This document shows, piece after piece, positions 51,218 to 63,508 of a DNA stretch of 64,000 bases (positions are counted from its first letter, which is position 1; each line of letters opens with the position of its first letter). Location: the NCBI GenBank assembly GCA_904066235.2, contig CAJFCV020000005.1, positions 6,071,501 to 6,135,500 of the forward strand. The letters run 5' to 3'. A program made the position numbers and the translations under genes. Source of the DNA: Bursaphelenchus xylophilus (taxonomy: Eukaryota > Nematoda > Chromadorea > Rhabditida > Aphelenchoididae). The notes under the pieces were generated by a model, which did no database searches, had not been told where the DNA came from, and worked only from the letters and a program-made list of their open reading frames with translations.

Positions 51218-54200
51218 ATGGTGAACCGATCCAGTCCTCGGCTAGCCAGGAAACGGGTATCCGATGAAGTCGAGGGAGTTTCCATTTCGAAACCGAAAAG
51301 AACATCTTCTAGAACGCCGAATGGACGAATCTTGGCATGCAGCTCTCAGGCCGCGAAACCGTACAGAAATCCTATTACTGGAGAAGTTGGTAATAATTTA
51401 CCGCAACTGTCAATTTTCTTGTATTTCCTTGGTTTGTAGTGCTACGAGTAGTATTTTAGGGATCAACGAACCTCTGAACAAGACGCACATCGTTGGTGGA
51501 TCGACGCGGCGGATAAGCACCAAAGTATTACCGTCTGATCCTTTTAAAGTAATGGCAATTCCTGAGAATATCGGGAATTCTTATAAAATACTTCGAAATG
51601 TGAAGCAATTTTATGGTAAGACCCAAAGGTTGGATAATTGTTTCTTTAGATTGGCAAGTGGAATGTCTATGTGATCATCGAATGCTTAGAGGATCCAATT
51701 TCATTCTGTCCTTGCCTACTGGAGCCGGTAAAACATTGGTTGCAGAATTGTTGATAATCAGGACATTGCTGACTTTGAAAAGAAGTTGTATTCTGATTCT
51801 CCCCTTTGTAGCCATTGTTCAAGAAAAGGTAGGATTCTGATTTATTAAAAATCTTTTGTTTAGACTACAGGATTGCATAAGTTAGAAGAGGAAATGGGGT
51901 TCAGTATCGAGGAATATGCGAATACCCGAGGGCGTATTCCCCCGTTGAGAAGAAAACAAAAGTCCTTGTATGTCTGCACGATCGAGAAGGCTAATGTGTT
52001 GATTAACTCTTTGATCAGTGAGGACAGAATTGGTGAAATTGGCCTTGTTATTGTTGACGAAGTGAGTTATTAAAGTATTATGTTGTAGTTAATTTAGTTG
52101 CATATGATCGGAGAGAACAAAAGAGGAACCATTCTAGAGCAAACTCTCAATAAATTGCTGTTTAAAGGGAGTTGTCAGATTGTGGGAATGTCTGCGACGT
52201 TGAGTTCCTTGGGAAAACTCAAAAAGTTCCTCTCGGCCCACATATACGCCACGAATTTCAGACCTGTCAAATTGAATGAATTTATGAAGATTGGAACTCA
52301 ACTCTTTTATTATAACGAAGAAAGTGGAGGGTTCGATTACAAGAAGGATGTCAAAAGATTGGTGAGTCTCTGTTTATTAAATAATATTGGTTTAGTTAGA
52401 TGCGAAGGTAGATCCGGATGGTCTTGTGCCATTGATTGCTCCCGTCATTCCCCAAAAGTCGATTCTGATATTCTGTCCGTCGAAGGAAAACTGCGAGAAT
52501 CTGTGTCAGATGTTATCCAGGAATGTACCAAAGTATGCCTTTTGTATTATGGTTTTATTTCAAGGATACACCGTTAAATATACTTCTTTAGACCTGTTCG
52601 AGACCATCGGGCAGTAGAAAAGTTGGAGATCATTGAACAGATAATGGAGAGCAACGATGGAGTGATCTGCCCAGTAATGAAGAGCGGGATCAAGAGTGGA
52701 ATCGCCTATCACCATTCCGGATTGACGAGGGATGAGAGAATTTTAGTGGAGAATGCATTCAAAGTAAGATTGCCATTGATTGCTGTTTATCTTACTTTAG
52801 AGCGGAATCATTTGTGTGATTTGCGCAACCTCCACATTAGCTGCAGGCGTCAATCTCCCTGCCAGAAGAGTGATTATAAGGTCTCCAAAAGTTGGCCGGG
52901 ATTTCATTGGAAAGGCCCAATATCTACAAATGATTGGGCGGGCGGGCCGTGCAGGATTGGATGATCAAGGAGAAAGTTTTGTGATTGTCCAGGAAATGGA
53001 AAGGAGTAATGTAAGTGTGATATGAATTGCATAAAAGTATTTATTTAGTTTCTAAAAATGAGGTACGATGAGTTGCCGGAAATTGTGAGTGGTATGGCAG
53101 ATATTGCCAAATTGGAGAGCTTTATCCTGGATTTATTAGCTCTGAAAGTTTGCAAAAATGAAGAAGATATCCAGGCTGCCTTGCGAATGTCATTTTTGGA
53201 AGATGAAGATGCAATTAAAATGATATCTGAGGCTTTGGAGAGACTCATTAAAATGGGAATGATTACTGTAAGTCTTGATTTTTATTTTTTTAAGTTTTTA
53301 GGATGAATTAACAGTAACGGAATTGGGTCTGGCGTCATCGAAAGGAGCCTTTGAACCGACTTCTAGTCCCAATATTTATAACGAACTGGTCAAAGCATTA
53401 GATAAGGGTAAGTTCTTGCTGTTTATATTGTAATTATAATTCCCAAGAAAACAATTATGAACTGAATCAAGGTCTGGTGCTGTCGTCTCACTTCCATTTA
53501 TTGTGCACCATCGCTCCGTTGGATGTCGATCTACCAGTGGTCGATTTCAATTTGTTTTATCAAGATGTAAGTAATTTATTCTACTTTTATTCGTATTTTA
53601 GTTCAACTCGCTGTCATATGGTGAGAAATTGCTGCTGGTCGAATGGGGAATCGACCACAATTCGATTATGAAATGTATCATTTCCAGACCCAGATTGGTA
53701 GGTTAATTTAGCGTTACGCAATGATCTCTTGAAGAACGCAGGGGATTACCGTTTACGTGTATATATTGCCTTTATGTTACGTAATCTCTGGGCGGCCGAG
53801 AATCTTTCCACGGTCGCTGATCGGTTCAAGGTGAGCCGAGGATGGCTGAATTCTACAGTTCAATCAGCCTTATCTTACGCTAATCAGCTAACCCGGTTTG
53901 TAAATGTAAGTTGAGTTTAGATTACTATTGCTGTTTAGGAAGTACCTCAACTCTGGGCATATCGTCAGCTTCTACCTGAACTCCTGCAGAAATTAAATGT
54001 CTGTGCTCGACAAGAGCTGGTCCCTCTTCTAGAGATCGACTGTGTTAAGAGGTCTCGAGCTCAACAATTGTTTGATCTCGGCTACAAGAATGTTGGAGCT
54101 GTTTCCAGGGCGACTCCGGAAGAATTGACTCGCAAAATTAAGTGCCTTGGAATGCCGCAGGCGCAAAGAATCGTCGCTAGTGCCAAGGTTGGGTAACTCG

Positions 54201-54396
54201 AGTCAATTGAAACTTTTTTAAGGCAATATTCCGCGATTTGGTAGCCGAGAAAGCTGAAGAATTGAAGCAGATTGGACTCCTGGATGGAGATGAAACCAAG
54301 GATAAGGAAGATCTGGTAGTCAAATCAGCCACTCCTGTCAAGTTCAGGCCGCGGCATTCAGAGAACCGAGAGAACATGTTGAGTGAATCCTGTTGA
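51218..54396 (+). CDS. helq-1: HELQ/Hel308-type DNA repair helicase
   Basis: Starts [20 protein letters not shown]. Superfamily 2 motifs in order: Walker [20 protein letters not shown] (51,703-51,760), [13 protein letters not shown], the DELH box [13 protein letters not shown] split by an intron at 52,061-52,097, motif [48 protein letters not shown], and [18 protein letters not shown] (motif VI, about 52,920-52,975). A winged-helix and ratchet region follow, then the helix-hairpin-helix end [36 protein letters not shown] acts in interstrand crosslink and double-strand break repair. No polymerase domain, so not POLQ. About twelve short introns. Confidence 0.93.
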
Positions 54397-54498
54397 GTAT
54401 ATTAGTTATCTGCGCAATTAGTCACTAACCTAGTAAATCTACTGTTTTGTCGGTCGGTAATTGAATTCAAGCGTTTTATTTGCAACGGCCGATGGGAG

Positions 54499-55154
54499 AT
54501 GAGCGGTCCTCTTTTCTTCGTCCATCCTTCTCAATTCCTCGACTTCAAAGAAGTCCTGCTCAACGATTCAGTCCGTCTCTTTTCCCGTATTGAGATCGAG
54601 AATATTGCCCAGACGAAGATCGCTTATCGGATCAGAACCAATGCCAAGGATGTTTACACTGTCAAGCACAACCCCGGCTTTGTGGAGAAGGACTTAAAAA
54701 GCGAAGTCTTGATCTTTGTGAAGCCCGGCAAGGTCATCAACGCCCGTCATCGCTTCGTGGTTACGGTAGCCGAGTGCAAAGACGGTAAGTTCGAAAGACG
54801 GCACCGTTAAATGCTTCAGATTCGGCAGATCGCAAAGATTTCTGGAAGAATAGGGATGGGAATGACAAACTGGCACATTGGAAATTGTCGGTTCGTGTCC
54901 CTACCATGGATACCGAGACCACCATGTCCATGTATCAACAACAAGTAAAGGCCCTCAAGATTGAAAATCAGATGCTCAGAAACAAATGCGACGTGATGTT
55001 GGCCGCGGGAAAAGAGATTGTGGGAAGTGAGGCGGGCTCAGGGGAGACGACTCCTTTCTACAATCAGAAAATCGACACTTCCACGGTGTTTCTGATGTCC
55101 TTTGTGGCGATTCTCTTGAGCCAAATCATTATTTATGTCTTCAGAGTGATTTAA
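54499..55154 (+). CDS. VAP-like MSP-domain ER membrane protein
   Basis: Two exons. An MSP domain covers residues about 8-130: FLDFKEVLLNDSVRLFSRIE, KIAYRIRTNAKDVYTVKHNP, FVEKDLKSEVLIFVKPGKVI. A short coiled coil (MYQQQVKALKIENQMLRNKC) and a C-terminal membrane anchor (STVFLMSFVAILLSQIIIYV) follow, giving the VAP architecture: an ER tail anchor presenting an MSP domain to FFAT-motif proteins at contact sites. The sequence is more diverged than canonical VAP, so a VAP paralogue is as likely as the main orthologue. It lies 102 bp behind HELQ on the same strand. Confidence 0.82.
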
Positions 55155-55165
55155 ATGACTTAAGA

Positions 55166-56781
55166 CTAATCTATAAAGTATTTATGTACCAGAAACGCCG
55201 TTCCTCCGACCAGAATACCTCCCGCGATCCCATATGTTGTCCATTTAAGGATCTAAATCAGTTTTTATCGGATATGTGAAATCCCCGTACCTGATCTTGT
55301 CTTTTCCTGTTTTCAACCACTTTATGATAAGGAGTTCGTGTAAAGGTTACCATAGAATAAAGGGGAGTCCATCTTTGACCGAGATACTTATTCAAACAGA
55401 GATCCAACTTTTTTCTGAGCTTGTAACCTCTAGTGTTAACCAAATGCTTGAGTTCGTTGTAATTGTACATGGCGAGGTCATTGATCGTATGGGCGTCATT
55501 CCAGCGACGCTCTGAATATGTCCTCGCTGCCTTGACTGAAGTAATATTAGCGTAATAAGGAATAAAATTGCCAAAAAGAAATTTAATTTATTCCTACCCA
55601 AGTCACCGTTCTCTTCGTTTATGATCTCATGTAGAATTAGACAGTCTTCAAACCCCTAAAATTAAAGAAATAGAAATCTAAAAGGAATGTCGAATCAACC
55701 TACTTACACAATTCATTCCTTGGCCATAGAATGGGACCATGGCGTGAGCAGCATCACCCATTAAGATCACAAAATCCTCGAAAGTAAAGGGTTTACATTT
55801 AATCGAAACCAGCGCCGAGGCATTTCCAACTCTGTTAAACACCTATAAAGCCGTTACCAGATAACCCAAAGGCTTACTTGATTCACGTGATCTTTTGACA
55901 TCAAGCTTAGAGCATCAGGGAAATTGTCCTGAAAGAATTGGATCCTCCTTTCCTCCGTGTCAAATAATTCTTTTTCAAACAGATCAAACGGAGCAAAGAG
56001 GGTGACAGTGAAAGTACAGTCGGTGTTGGCCAACGCAATCAACGTAAAATCCCCTCGGGGCCATAAATGGAAAACATTTGGTTCCATAGCAAAGCCATCG
56101 TTTTTGGGTAAAATGTTTAATTCGACATATCCGTGCTCAATGTACTCCTAAAATCGTTCCGTTTGAGAAATCTGAAGTGGAAGTGAAGCATGATTTCGTA
56201 CCTGAGAGAAATCGAACCTTGGATATGCCATGAGACTCCTCCTGACTGCAGAATAGGCCCCATCACAGGCTAAAACAACATCTCCGGAGAAGAATTTCTC
56301 CTCCCCATCCTTTACAACAACTACTACCTTCTTCCGCAGGTCTACTTTGCAAACTTTGTGATTGAAAAGGAACTCAACATTATCATACTTCTCAGCTTCC
56401 GTGATCATAACTTCATTGAGATGTCTTCTGTTTATTGATACAATATGCTAAAGTAATTATATTACTGTAATCTGAGCACGAATATACCTCTCCAGGTTGT
56501 CCATAAGGCTGTCTTTCAAACCGCTTCCCATCCTTACTATGGATTAATCTAGCATGCATCTGAACCCCCCGATCAGTGATATAATCCTTTAAACCAACAG
56601 CTTCCAATGCTTCTTTCCCGCGACAAGAAAGGGCGAGGTTGATGGAACGACCAGGGACATGTTCCATGGTCCGAATGTCATCTCTCTGTTCGAAGATATT
56701 CACATCCCATCCCCTGCGGGCAAAGAAAACCGCATTCAAAGATCCAACAAGACCAGCTCCAACAATCAAAACTGTGGGCAT
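55166..56781 (-). CDS. kmo-1: Kynurenine 3-monooxygenase
   Basis: FAD enzyme hydroxylating kynurenine in tryptophan breakdown. ATG at 56781: [20 protein letters not shown], the dinucleotide-binding GxGxxG. Next [57 protein letters not shown] (second FAD motif), and [20 protein letters not shown] then GFEDC. The C-terminus carries a hydrophobic anchor ([20 protein letters not shown]) that places KMO in the outer mitochondrial membrane. About nine exons. The stop is only 11 bp from that of the convergent VAP-like gene. GINS4 lies 218 bp upstream on the same strand. Confidence 0.95.
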
Positions 56782-56999
56782 TTTACCAATCAAAGGTTAA
56801 TATCAAAAAAATGCGTGCAAAAGAAAAGGTGAAAAGGCACAAGTCGAATAGAAGACACACTGACCAACTGATCATAATTCGTAAAAAGCGCTCCTTTTGG
56901 GGAGTGGCTCTAATAAATTAACAATCATTGAAAACTTTCTTCATGACAAAGAGGTTTATTGTCACTATTATATACATGACACGATGACTTTTCCAGTAA

Positions 57000-57776
57000 T
57001 TACAATAACCCTACCGAATCATCATTGAGATGCTCTGAAATGGAATAAAACGGAAGGTAATGGGTGGTACCGGTCTCCAAAATTACCGCATTGTCAGAGT
57101 TAGGATCGTCCATCTTGAAAATATTCACGTTTACATGCTTATGCACCTTCACAAAACATCGTTTCAACTCGGATCGATCCTTGGAGACGACCGGCTTATC
57201 CAACCCTGGGGGCAAAAGACCGAGAAAACTTTGATTGAAATAATTGCAATTGGATCTGACAATATTCTCGGTGAAGGTGACTTCATGAGCATCAAGGAGA
57301 TCTGCATGTCCCTTTTCATTGGCCTCCAAATGTCTGGCCATTACATCCGCTGGATTTCGCTCGATCTTCTGGAGTCGGCATCTAAAGCAACATAATGAGA
57401 ACGATGAGGGATTTTGTTAGAAATAGAAACAAATGGTACCTTAGATATGAGTTAATGATGTATCGAACCCTCGCGACCTCATACTTTCTTGCCCCCACAA
57501 TCTCATTCTTTCCAGCAACTCCGGCCTTCTTCGCCTCAGCCATCCCTTTCTCCAGCTTGTCTAATTCATTCACTAATACATCGACCAGCTCTAATCGATG
57601 AGGAAGAAGTAGAGGGCTGACCCTTTCAAATTCCCATACCTTCTTCATTTCATTTAATACCTTAAAATCGCACGCACATTAATAAAAAAACTTACCTCAA
57701 CAATCGTAACGCCTTCCTGAGCTTCTTCATTGATGTTTTCAAAATCGTGAAGGTCAGCAGGAATATCTTCATCCAT
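57000..57776 (-). CDS. GINS4: GINS complex subunit SLD5
   Basis: Starts MDEDIPADLHDFENINEEAQ. The GINS A-domain is conserved: LNEMKKVWEFERVSPLLLPH, VLVNELDKLEKGMAEAKKAG, EVARVRYIINSYLR|CRLQKIE (exon junction). The B-domain at the C-terminus holds CFVKVHKHVNVNIFKMDD and AVILETGTTHYLPFYSISEH, ending DDSVGLL-stop. The GINS tetramer joins MCM2-7 and CDC45 in the replicative helicase. Three exons. AATAAA at 56,955-56,960; KMO starts about 175 bp further on, so co-transcription with KMO is possible. Confidence 0.92.
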
Positions 57777-58039
57777 TTTATATATTTAAAAAAGAGTTGT
57801 AAGTCAATCAATTGCTAGCTAGTTATAACTATAGGGTCTAGCTATAGCTAGACAATTTTTGTACAAAAAAAAATTAAAAAAAAATTCGAAAAGAATTTGA
57901 AAAATATTTTCGCGGCTTGTGTCGTTGAAAGCAGCATGCGCCCATGCCTCATGTCCTGTTTAGCAGTTTTTAGGACCTTTTTAAACCTTTACGGTACAAA
58001 AATAGAACAACTATAGCTATAATAATATATTACAGTTTA
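57777..58039. other. Intergenic, AT-rich with short inverted motifs
   Basis: Contains several copies of CTATAGCTA-like palindromic words (57,815-57,850 and 58,010-58,022). No gene seen. Probably holds the GINS4 promoter. Confidence 0.3.
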
Positions 58040-58149
58040 TTACAATCTTTGGTACCGAAGGGGAGGGTAAAGATCAACGGAAATTTGGCCCCGACGCTGA
58101 CCACTCCTGGCAGAGCCTCGAAGAAGAGCTTGTTCTAAATCCCAAAGAT
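58040..58149 (-). other. Isolated spliced-looking terminal exon
   Basis: Minus strand: after an acceptor CACACATTCAG, a 110-nt stretch is open for 35 codons (LWDLEQALLRGSARSGQRRG, QISVDLYPPLRYQRL) to a TAA that overlaps AATAAA (58,036-58,041). It begins about 20 nt after the likely SWSN-1 poly(A) signal (AATAAA near 58,172). It has no ATG. It could be an alternative SWSN-1 end exon, a trans-spliced short transcript, or chance. Confidence 0.3.
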
Positions 58150-58324
58150 CTGAATGTGTGAAATCGCAAATTTATTTGAATATTAGTTACCAAAAGTTAC
58201 AATTATCTCTAAAGAGTAGACAAATATTTAATGGTGAATAAATAGTGTATAAAGTAATTAACAAACATAAGATCGGAGTATTACAGATGATCATTTCGGA
58301 GTTATGTATTGATGGTCTTTACAA

Positions 58325-61016
58325 TTACTGTGGCGGAGGTTGTTCTTGACCTTCTCCTGGCTGTGTTGGTGGGGGATGAGGGGGTTGACCTCCTTGTTGG
58401 GGATAGTACTAAAGGAATCTTACAAGTACTGCTTACAACTTACTTGACCACTTGAATATCCTTGGGGATATGGATATTGCCCTTGACTCGGTGGGTATCC
58501 TCCAGGCCGTCCTTGTTGGTAATTGTAATCATATCCAGGCCCGAACCTCTGGTTGTACTGCTGTGGTGGTGGGGCATACGGTCGTGGAGGTCCACCTGGA
58601 GGTGGGGCACCTTGAGAATAGTATTGTTGGGGTGGAGGAGGCTGCTGTGGTGGATAATGACCAGCTGGAGGAGGTTGGTGGTATCCTTGGGGATAGCCCT
58701 GGGGCGGAGGAGGAGGTCCATTGCCATACGGAGGTTGGTACCCGTAAGATTGAGCTGGAGGTGGTTGACTCGAGGCTCCTGACGACGGGGGAACTGCTAT
58801 TGATACCTGAGGCTGGCTTAGATTATCCGAAGGAGCTCCTGGAGGAGCTGGTTGCGGAGGTGTGGGCTGCTGAGGAACAGCCTGGGCGGGGGGAGCTCCA
58901 ACTGGAGCAGCCGTCTCAGCCGGGGCGACTTCAGTTGGCTTCGAATCAGATGGTGCTCCATTGGCAGAGTCTCCTCGAGGCGGTAAGGTCATTCCTGGAG
59001 CAACCGTTGGGCCTGGTTGTGATGGTACCAGTTGAGGTTGCATCTGCGGTGGACATCCTCTAACTTCAAATCCGGGCTCCAACTCTCCTTTCTGCATCAA
59101 TGCATGATAAGCATCAGTCTTCGATCTCTGCTGCATATAACGGAGTTGATCTAGATGGAAGTATTGACGTTCCAATATGAGTTGTTGCCTTTGATATTCA
59201 AACGATTCTCGTTCCTTGTCAGTAATCGCTTCCAACTGAAAAAATATAAACGACAGTAAATCATCCTACCTCATCAAAATGTTTCAACTTCAACTCCAAC
59301 TTCTTCATTTGAGTTTCTACTAATTGGGCAACAAGACTCTTCATTCTCCTTTCCTCCAGATTGGCTAAATGCTTGGCCTTTACAGCCGCGGCAGCCAGCG
59401 CCGAAGCAGCGGCCGTCTGAACTTTCTCTGAGACTAACTGACGGGCCTCCTTTACAACTTCACTTTCAGGACTCTTCTCCTCATCCTTCTTCTCATCAGT
59501 TTCCATCGATTCGTCTTCTTTATTGGTGTCATCAGTCTAAATAAAGATGAATGGATACAAAATTTCTCTTACCTTCTCCTCAACAGCAATCCCCGATTGT
59601 TTCAATCCAATTTCCGGATCAATCTCTCCATTATTTGCCTTGGCATGGGCTTCAACATTTTTTGCATGGGCCTCCAACAACAGCGGAGGGATCTCGTCCT
59701 TCATCTTTGTATACTCTTCTAAAAATTATAATTTAGGTACCAAAATTTTACTACCTAAAATAATTAAAGAAACACATACGCAAAGCAGCTTTGCATGCAG
59801 CAGCCGCAACTCTTGGCTCGACAACACTAGCCAAGAAGGCGACTGTACTCATGACGGGATTCCCAGCCTGACTGAAAGGAATGGGCTGGTAAGCCAAAGG
59901 ACCAAGAACATCATCCGCACCCTCTTCCAAGAAGGGATCCTGGATAGGAAGTTGGAGAAGACGAAGAATGCATTCATCCTGATTCCTTGAGCCCACATGA
60001 TCAGCGACTCTGTTCCAGTCGTCCTTATACATTTCCAAGGCTTCTAATAACAACAAGGTCTCTTGATCATCCCAATCTCGGCCAGGGGCCGCACCCTTTA
60101 TCTTCATGGCAGCAAGTTGTTTTGCATATTGATCAGTCTTCAGCCCAGGTTCAAATAACCTTCCAGACTTCGGTTTCTCTACCTTCACCTTGATCTTGCT
60201 GCCCTCTTCTCCTTCTTCTCTGACCTCCTCTTCCCCATTTTGATCAACTTCTCTATTCTCAACCTTTTCAGTTTTGACAGCTCGGTCAGTTAATTGGAAT
60301 CCATGTGGGAATGGATTAACGGGCTGAACTCCATTCGGAGCATCGGCCAAAACCATAAAGTGAGAAGTTGCTGGAGGGCCGACTGGAGCTGGGCGATTCT
60401 CGGCATCAACTTGGTAGTTGATTAGACCCCATTGCTCAAGGAAGGAGTGGACTCGGGCAATGGAGCAAATATCCCCACACAAATTGCGACGGCAAGCAGT
60501 AAATGAGAGATATTCGAATGGATTCAGACGATAAGTGTCAATCATGAAGTTTCGGTAAGTCATGTACCTAAGACAGAAGTTAAGGCACTACTATTTCACT
60601 TACACTTCGGGAGTTCGGCTTTTGTTGTCGTTTCTAAAAAAGTCCGGCACTCCTCTCTTCTCGATATCATGGATCGAATTATAATCAAACCAAGACGCAT
60701 AAGATGGAATGATAATGTAATGAGTTTGGTCGACGACAGCCGGACCATCCTCATCTCTTGGAGCCTGAGCTTGTGTCTCCTCGTCGAGATCCGTCAATTT
60801 GTGAGTTTTTGGAGCGGAGAACTCGGCATCCTTTTCCCTGCCCTTAGGCACGGGTACCGGGGTCAGACGACTTCTGCTATCCTCATCCTCAGGATAAGCA
60901 TCAGCGGCATCGCCGTCCTCGTCCTCACGTCTTCGTTTGGTGCCACTGTAAAACAACACGGTAAGCGAATCAAAAAATCTCCTGCAACAAATTTAATATA
61001 CTTACCTTTTTCGCAT
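58325..61016 (-). CDS. swsn-1: SMARCC/SWSN-1, SWI/SNF core subunit
   Basis: Starts MRKS and, after an intron, [20 protein letters not shown]. The SWIRM domain runs from [20 protein letters not shown] through [20 protein letters not shown] and [20 protein letters not shown] to [18 protein letters not shown] domain follows: [41 protein letters not shown] helical region with [24 protein letters not shown] Ala runs and a leucine-zipper stretch ([23 protein letters not shown]-like) forms the dimer helix. The C-terminus is a Pro/Gln/Gly/Tyr-rich tail ([13 protein letters not shown], ending [14 protein letters not shown]). About 800 residues. Scaffold of BAF/PBAF remodellers. Confidence 0.94.
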
Positions 61017-61721
61017 TTTCCAAGCACGTAATGTAAATGTGGAACCCAGATAATGGAGATCTGCTTATTCCTTGCGCAGAGAAAAAGGGAGAGAAAAAGC
61101 GCGGCGTGTTTTACATTATGGCACCGCGCAAGCTGCGCCCACACTTTCCGCAGTTTGTCGGATTATTATGTACGGGAAGCAAAGATGGCAAACGGGCCTC
61201 AGGGCAAGCCCGGCAAAAATGAAGCCCGGCCCGGTGAATGAGCCTGACCAGCCTTGACGATCAGCGTATTAAAATTTATTCTAAAGCAAATGGACAAAAG
61301 CGTGTCCGTCCATAATGGGCAGACACAATGGGCATAATGGCCAGATTTCCGAAACCCTCGCAAGTATCCTCGACGCCCTTATTTGTAAAAAATGTGCATT
61401 TTATGCAATGTTTATATTTTTTACAGGGTCAAGTACAAACATATTTTTTTTTTGAATTTCGTCTAAAAATAGTAGATTTATGGGTAATCGAGTGAATCTG
61501 ATTTCCATCGTATGACATCTCACACCTTATTTTTTAAAAGACGATTTTCATGCATCAGCCGTCAGTTAGGCGTGGACATAGGAAAAAATCCTGGTCTTTG
61601 CCTTTCCGTATCCAGTGATCATCACTCGCATAATCCAGCCACTTCTCATTCAAGACATTCGAAATGAAAATTAATTTCAACAAAATTTATTTAACTCAAC
61701 AAACAACGAATAAAATAACAA
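61017..61721. repeat. Intergenic region with dispersed repeats
   Basis: Holds a GGGCCGG-family patch (CAAGCCCGGCAAAAATGAAG with GCCCGGCCCGG, about 61,205-61,235), the motif GTCCGTCCATAATGGGCAGA (61,303-61,322; related copy at 38,843) and a copy of the AATAGT(G)GATTTATGGGTAA repeat (61,465-61,503; relatives at 43.0-43.2 kb). No gene. The SWSN-1 promoter should lie in the first part. Confidence 0.5.
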
Positions 61722-62723
61722 TTAGAGGGCCGAGGCGACTGTGTCACAGAAATGTAAGAGTTGGTTCTTGTTGAGCAGACAGACTTTTCGGAACGGACGG
61801 TAGGTGATGCCATCTTTCTTTGTGGCCGCGAACTTGCTGGTGTTCTCGACATCGGATTGGACTGGATATTGGAAGTATGGAAACTTCTCGGGGAATGCCT
61901 AAAGAATTGAATTTTGAACCATTTAAACGCTTACTTCGAATAATAGGGCTTCTTCATTATTATCATAACTAACTTCAGTGTCCTCGCTCTTCTCTTTTTT
62001 TAGTTCTTCATCACTGATTCTGATTTTGACGATTATTATGAAGTTATCCATATCATTCAAAGACTTTTCCGCTTTAATATCTTCTCTAAAACAATATAAT
62101 TTCCAAATGTTACAACTTACTTTAAAGCATTCAATGTGGGTCCGGCGATCTGAGCAGGGAAATGTAACATTCTCTCGTTGATAACAAGCCCAACTTTAGA
62201 TCCATCTTTGAACAATTTCTCCAACTGTTCTGATGTGGCTTTGTCGGCATTCTTCTTTGCTCGCGAAGTAAGAAAGTTGAAAATTCCGTAGTTCTGAACC
62301 ATCATCTACAACAAAATGTTAACCAACCTTTTCTGCAGTCAATGGAAGCACCGACGAGATTCCGTATAAACAATCCTGATTATCTTCGTCTGCAAACTCC
62401 TCAGCCGATTTTATGACACTTCCAAAAGGAGTCAGATTAACAACAGCCTTAGACAAGTTGTCATAGTCAATATCCGTTCTCAAGAATATCTAAATTTATT
62501 TAAATAAAGATTTTGGATAAACACCCACTTGAGTCAGCAAATTGTTTACTTGGTCGGCATCATCTGGAGAAGGAGGAAAGGCTTCAAAGTCGAAATTTAC
62601 TTTCTCCATGGTGTCCATTTTCTCGTCGTCAATAAGCTCCTCGTCTTCAGATTCCGCATCACTTCCGCTGTCAACTTCAGCATCTACGACTACTTTATCG
62701 TCAAAATTTTTAAGATGCGTCAT
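61722..62723 (-). CDS. BCCIP: BCCIP/Bcp1 homologue
   Basis: Starts MTHLKNFDDKVVVDAEVDSG, then an acidic stretch (SDAESEDEELIDDEKMDTME) and VNFDFEAFPPSPDDADQVNN, both typical of the BCCIP N-terminus. The fold continues TPFGSVIKSAEEFADED, LYGISSVLPLTAEK, NYGIFNFLTSRAKKNADKAT, VGLVINERMLHFPAQIAGPT, then FPYFQYPVQSDVEN and ends FCDTVASAL-stop. Human BCCIP binds BRCA2 and p21; yeast Bcp1 is a chaperone for ribosomal protein Rpl23 and aids nuclear export. Six exons. Confidence 0.92.
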
Positions 62724-62908
62724 TTCAGAAATTTTTACAGAAAAAAATTCGGAAGTAAAAAAATCCCAAATAAAAAATAAAATAATGTTTTTACATTGCG
62801 CTTACTTGATATCGCAACGAAATGTCAACTCATCTTATCCCACTTTCAAAAAGTACGATAATGTTTTTTACGTAAAAAACGCGCAATTATCCAAGAAATA
62901 CAATTTAT

Positions 62909-63508
62909 TCACTTTTTACAAGGACAAGGATTGAATGAAGGGGAATATTGGTAAGTGGGATATCCATAATTAATTTGAGGTTGGCATGGACCACATGGAT
63001 CAGGGAATGGAATTTGCGGAGAGGACTCATATTGTCGGTGAGGATGGGGCAGTTGAGGTTGATAACCACGATAATGATCGTAAGGATAAGGCTGTGGGGA
63101 TCTTTGGGGAAGATATTGAGGCTGGATTGGATTGTAAAGAGGCTGGACTGGTGGCTGATTGTAAGGGATTGGCTGTGATTGGGGCGGTTGAGGAGGGATT
63201 TGATGGATTGGTGGAGGTACAGGATGTTGGATTGGAGGTAATCTTGGAGAAATTAGAGCTGGCAGAGGGCTTGGAGGAGCAGAGATTGGCTCCTGATAAA
63301 ATGGAGATTCATAGGAGGAAGGTGCAGGTAACGGAGGGGGAGAACAAGGCAAATTCCTGACAGTAATGATCATCGAATAAATTGGCGGACCGGCATTTGT
63401 GCAAGGGTCGGAAAAGGAATTGTAATTATTGAAGCTAGGGAGCAATGGCTGACCAAAGCCGCAAGACGAGAATGTAATCAGAAGTAGGAGACAATTGAAG
63501 TGATCCAT
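62909..63508 (-). CDS. Secreted proline-rich protein, 199 aa
   Basis: Intronless frame starting MDHFNCLLLLITFSSCGFGQ, a signal peptide. The mature protein is Pro/Gln/Tyr-rich (PPLPAPSSYESPFYQEPISA, HQIPPQPPQSQPIPYNQPPV) with paired cysteines near both ends (DPCTNAG, DPCGPCQPQ, NPCPCKK-stop). Resembles cuticle-associated or extracellular-matrix Pro-rich proteins, but no named family is recognised. It stands 185 bp upstream of BCCIP on the same strand. Confidence 0.7.
   Translation of the reverse strand: MDHFNCLLLLITFSSCGFGQPLLPSFNNYNSFSDPCTNAGPPIYSMIITVRNLPCSPPPLPAPSSYESPFYQEPISAPPSPLPALISPRLPPIQHPVPPPIHQIPPQPPQSQPIPYNQPPVQPLYNPIQPQYLPQRSPQPYPYDHYRGYQPQLPHPHRQYESSPQIPFPDPCGPCQPQINYGYPTYQYSPSFNPCPCKK

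Noticed and set aside
58452..59063. 203-codon plus-strand frame
   Set aside because: Antisense of the Pro/Gln-rich SWSN-1 tail, open because of low complexity.
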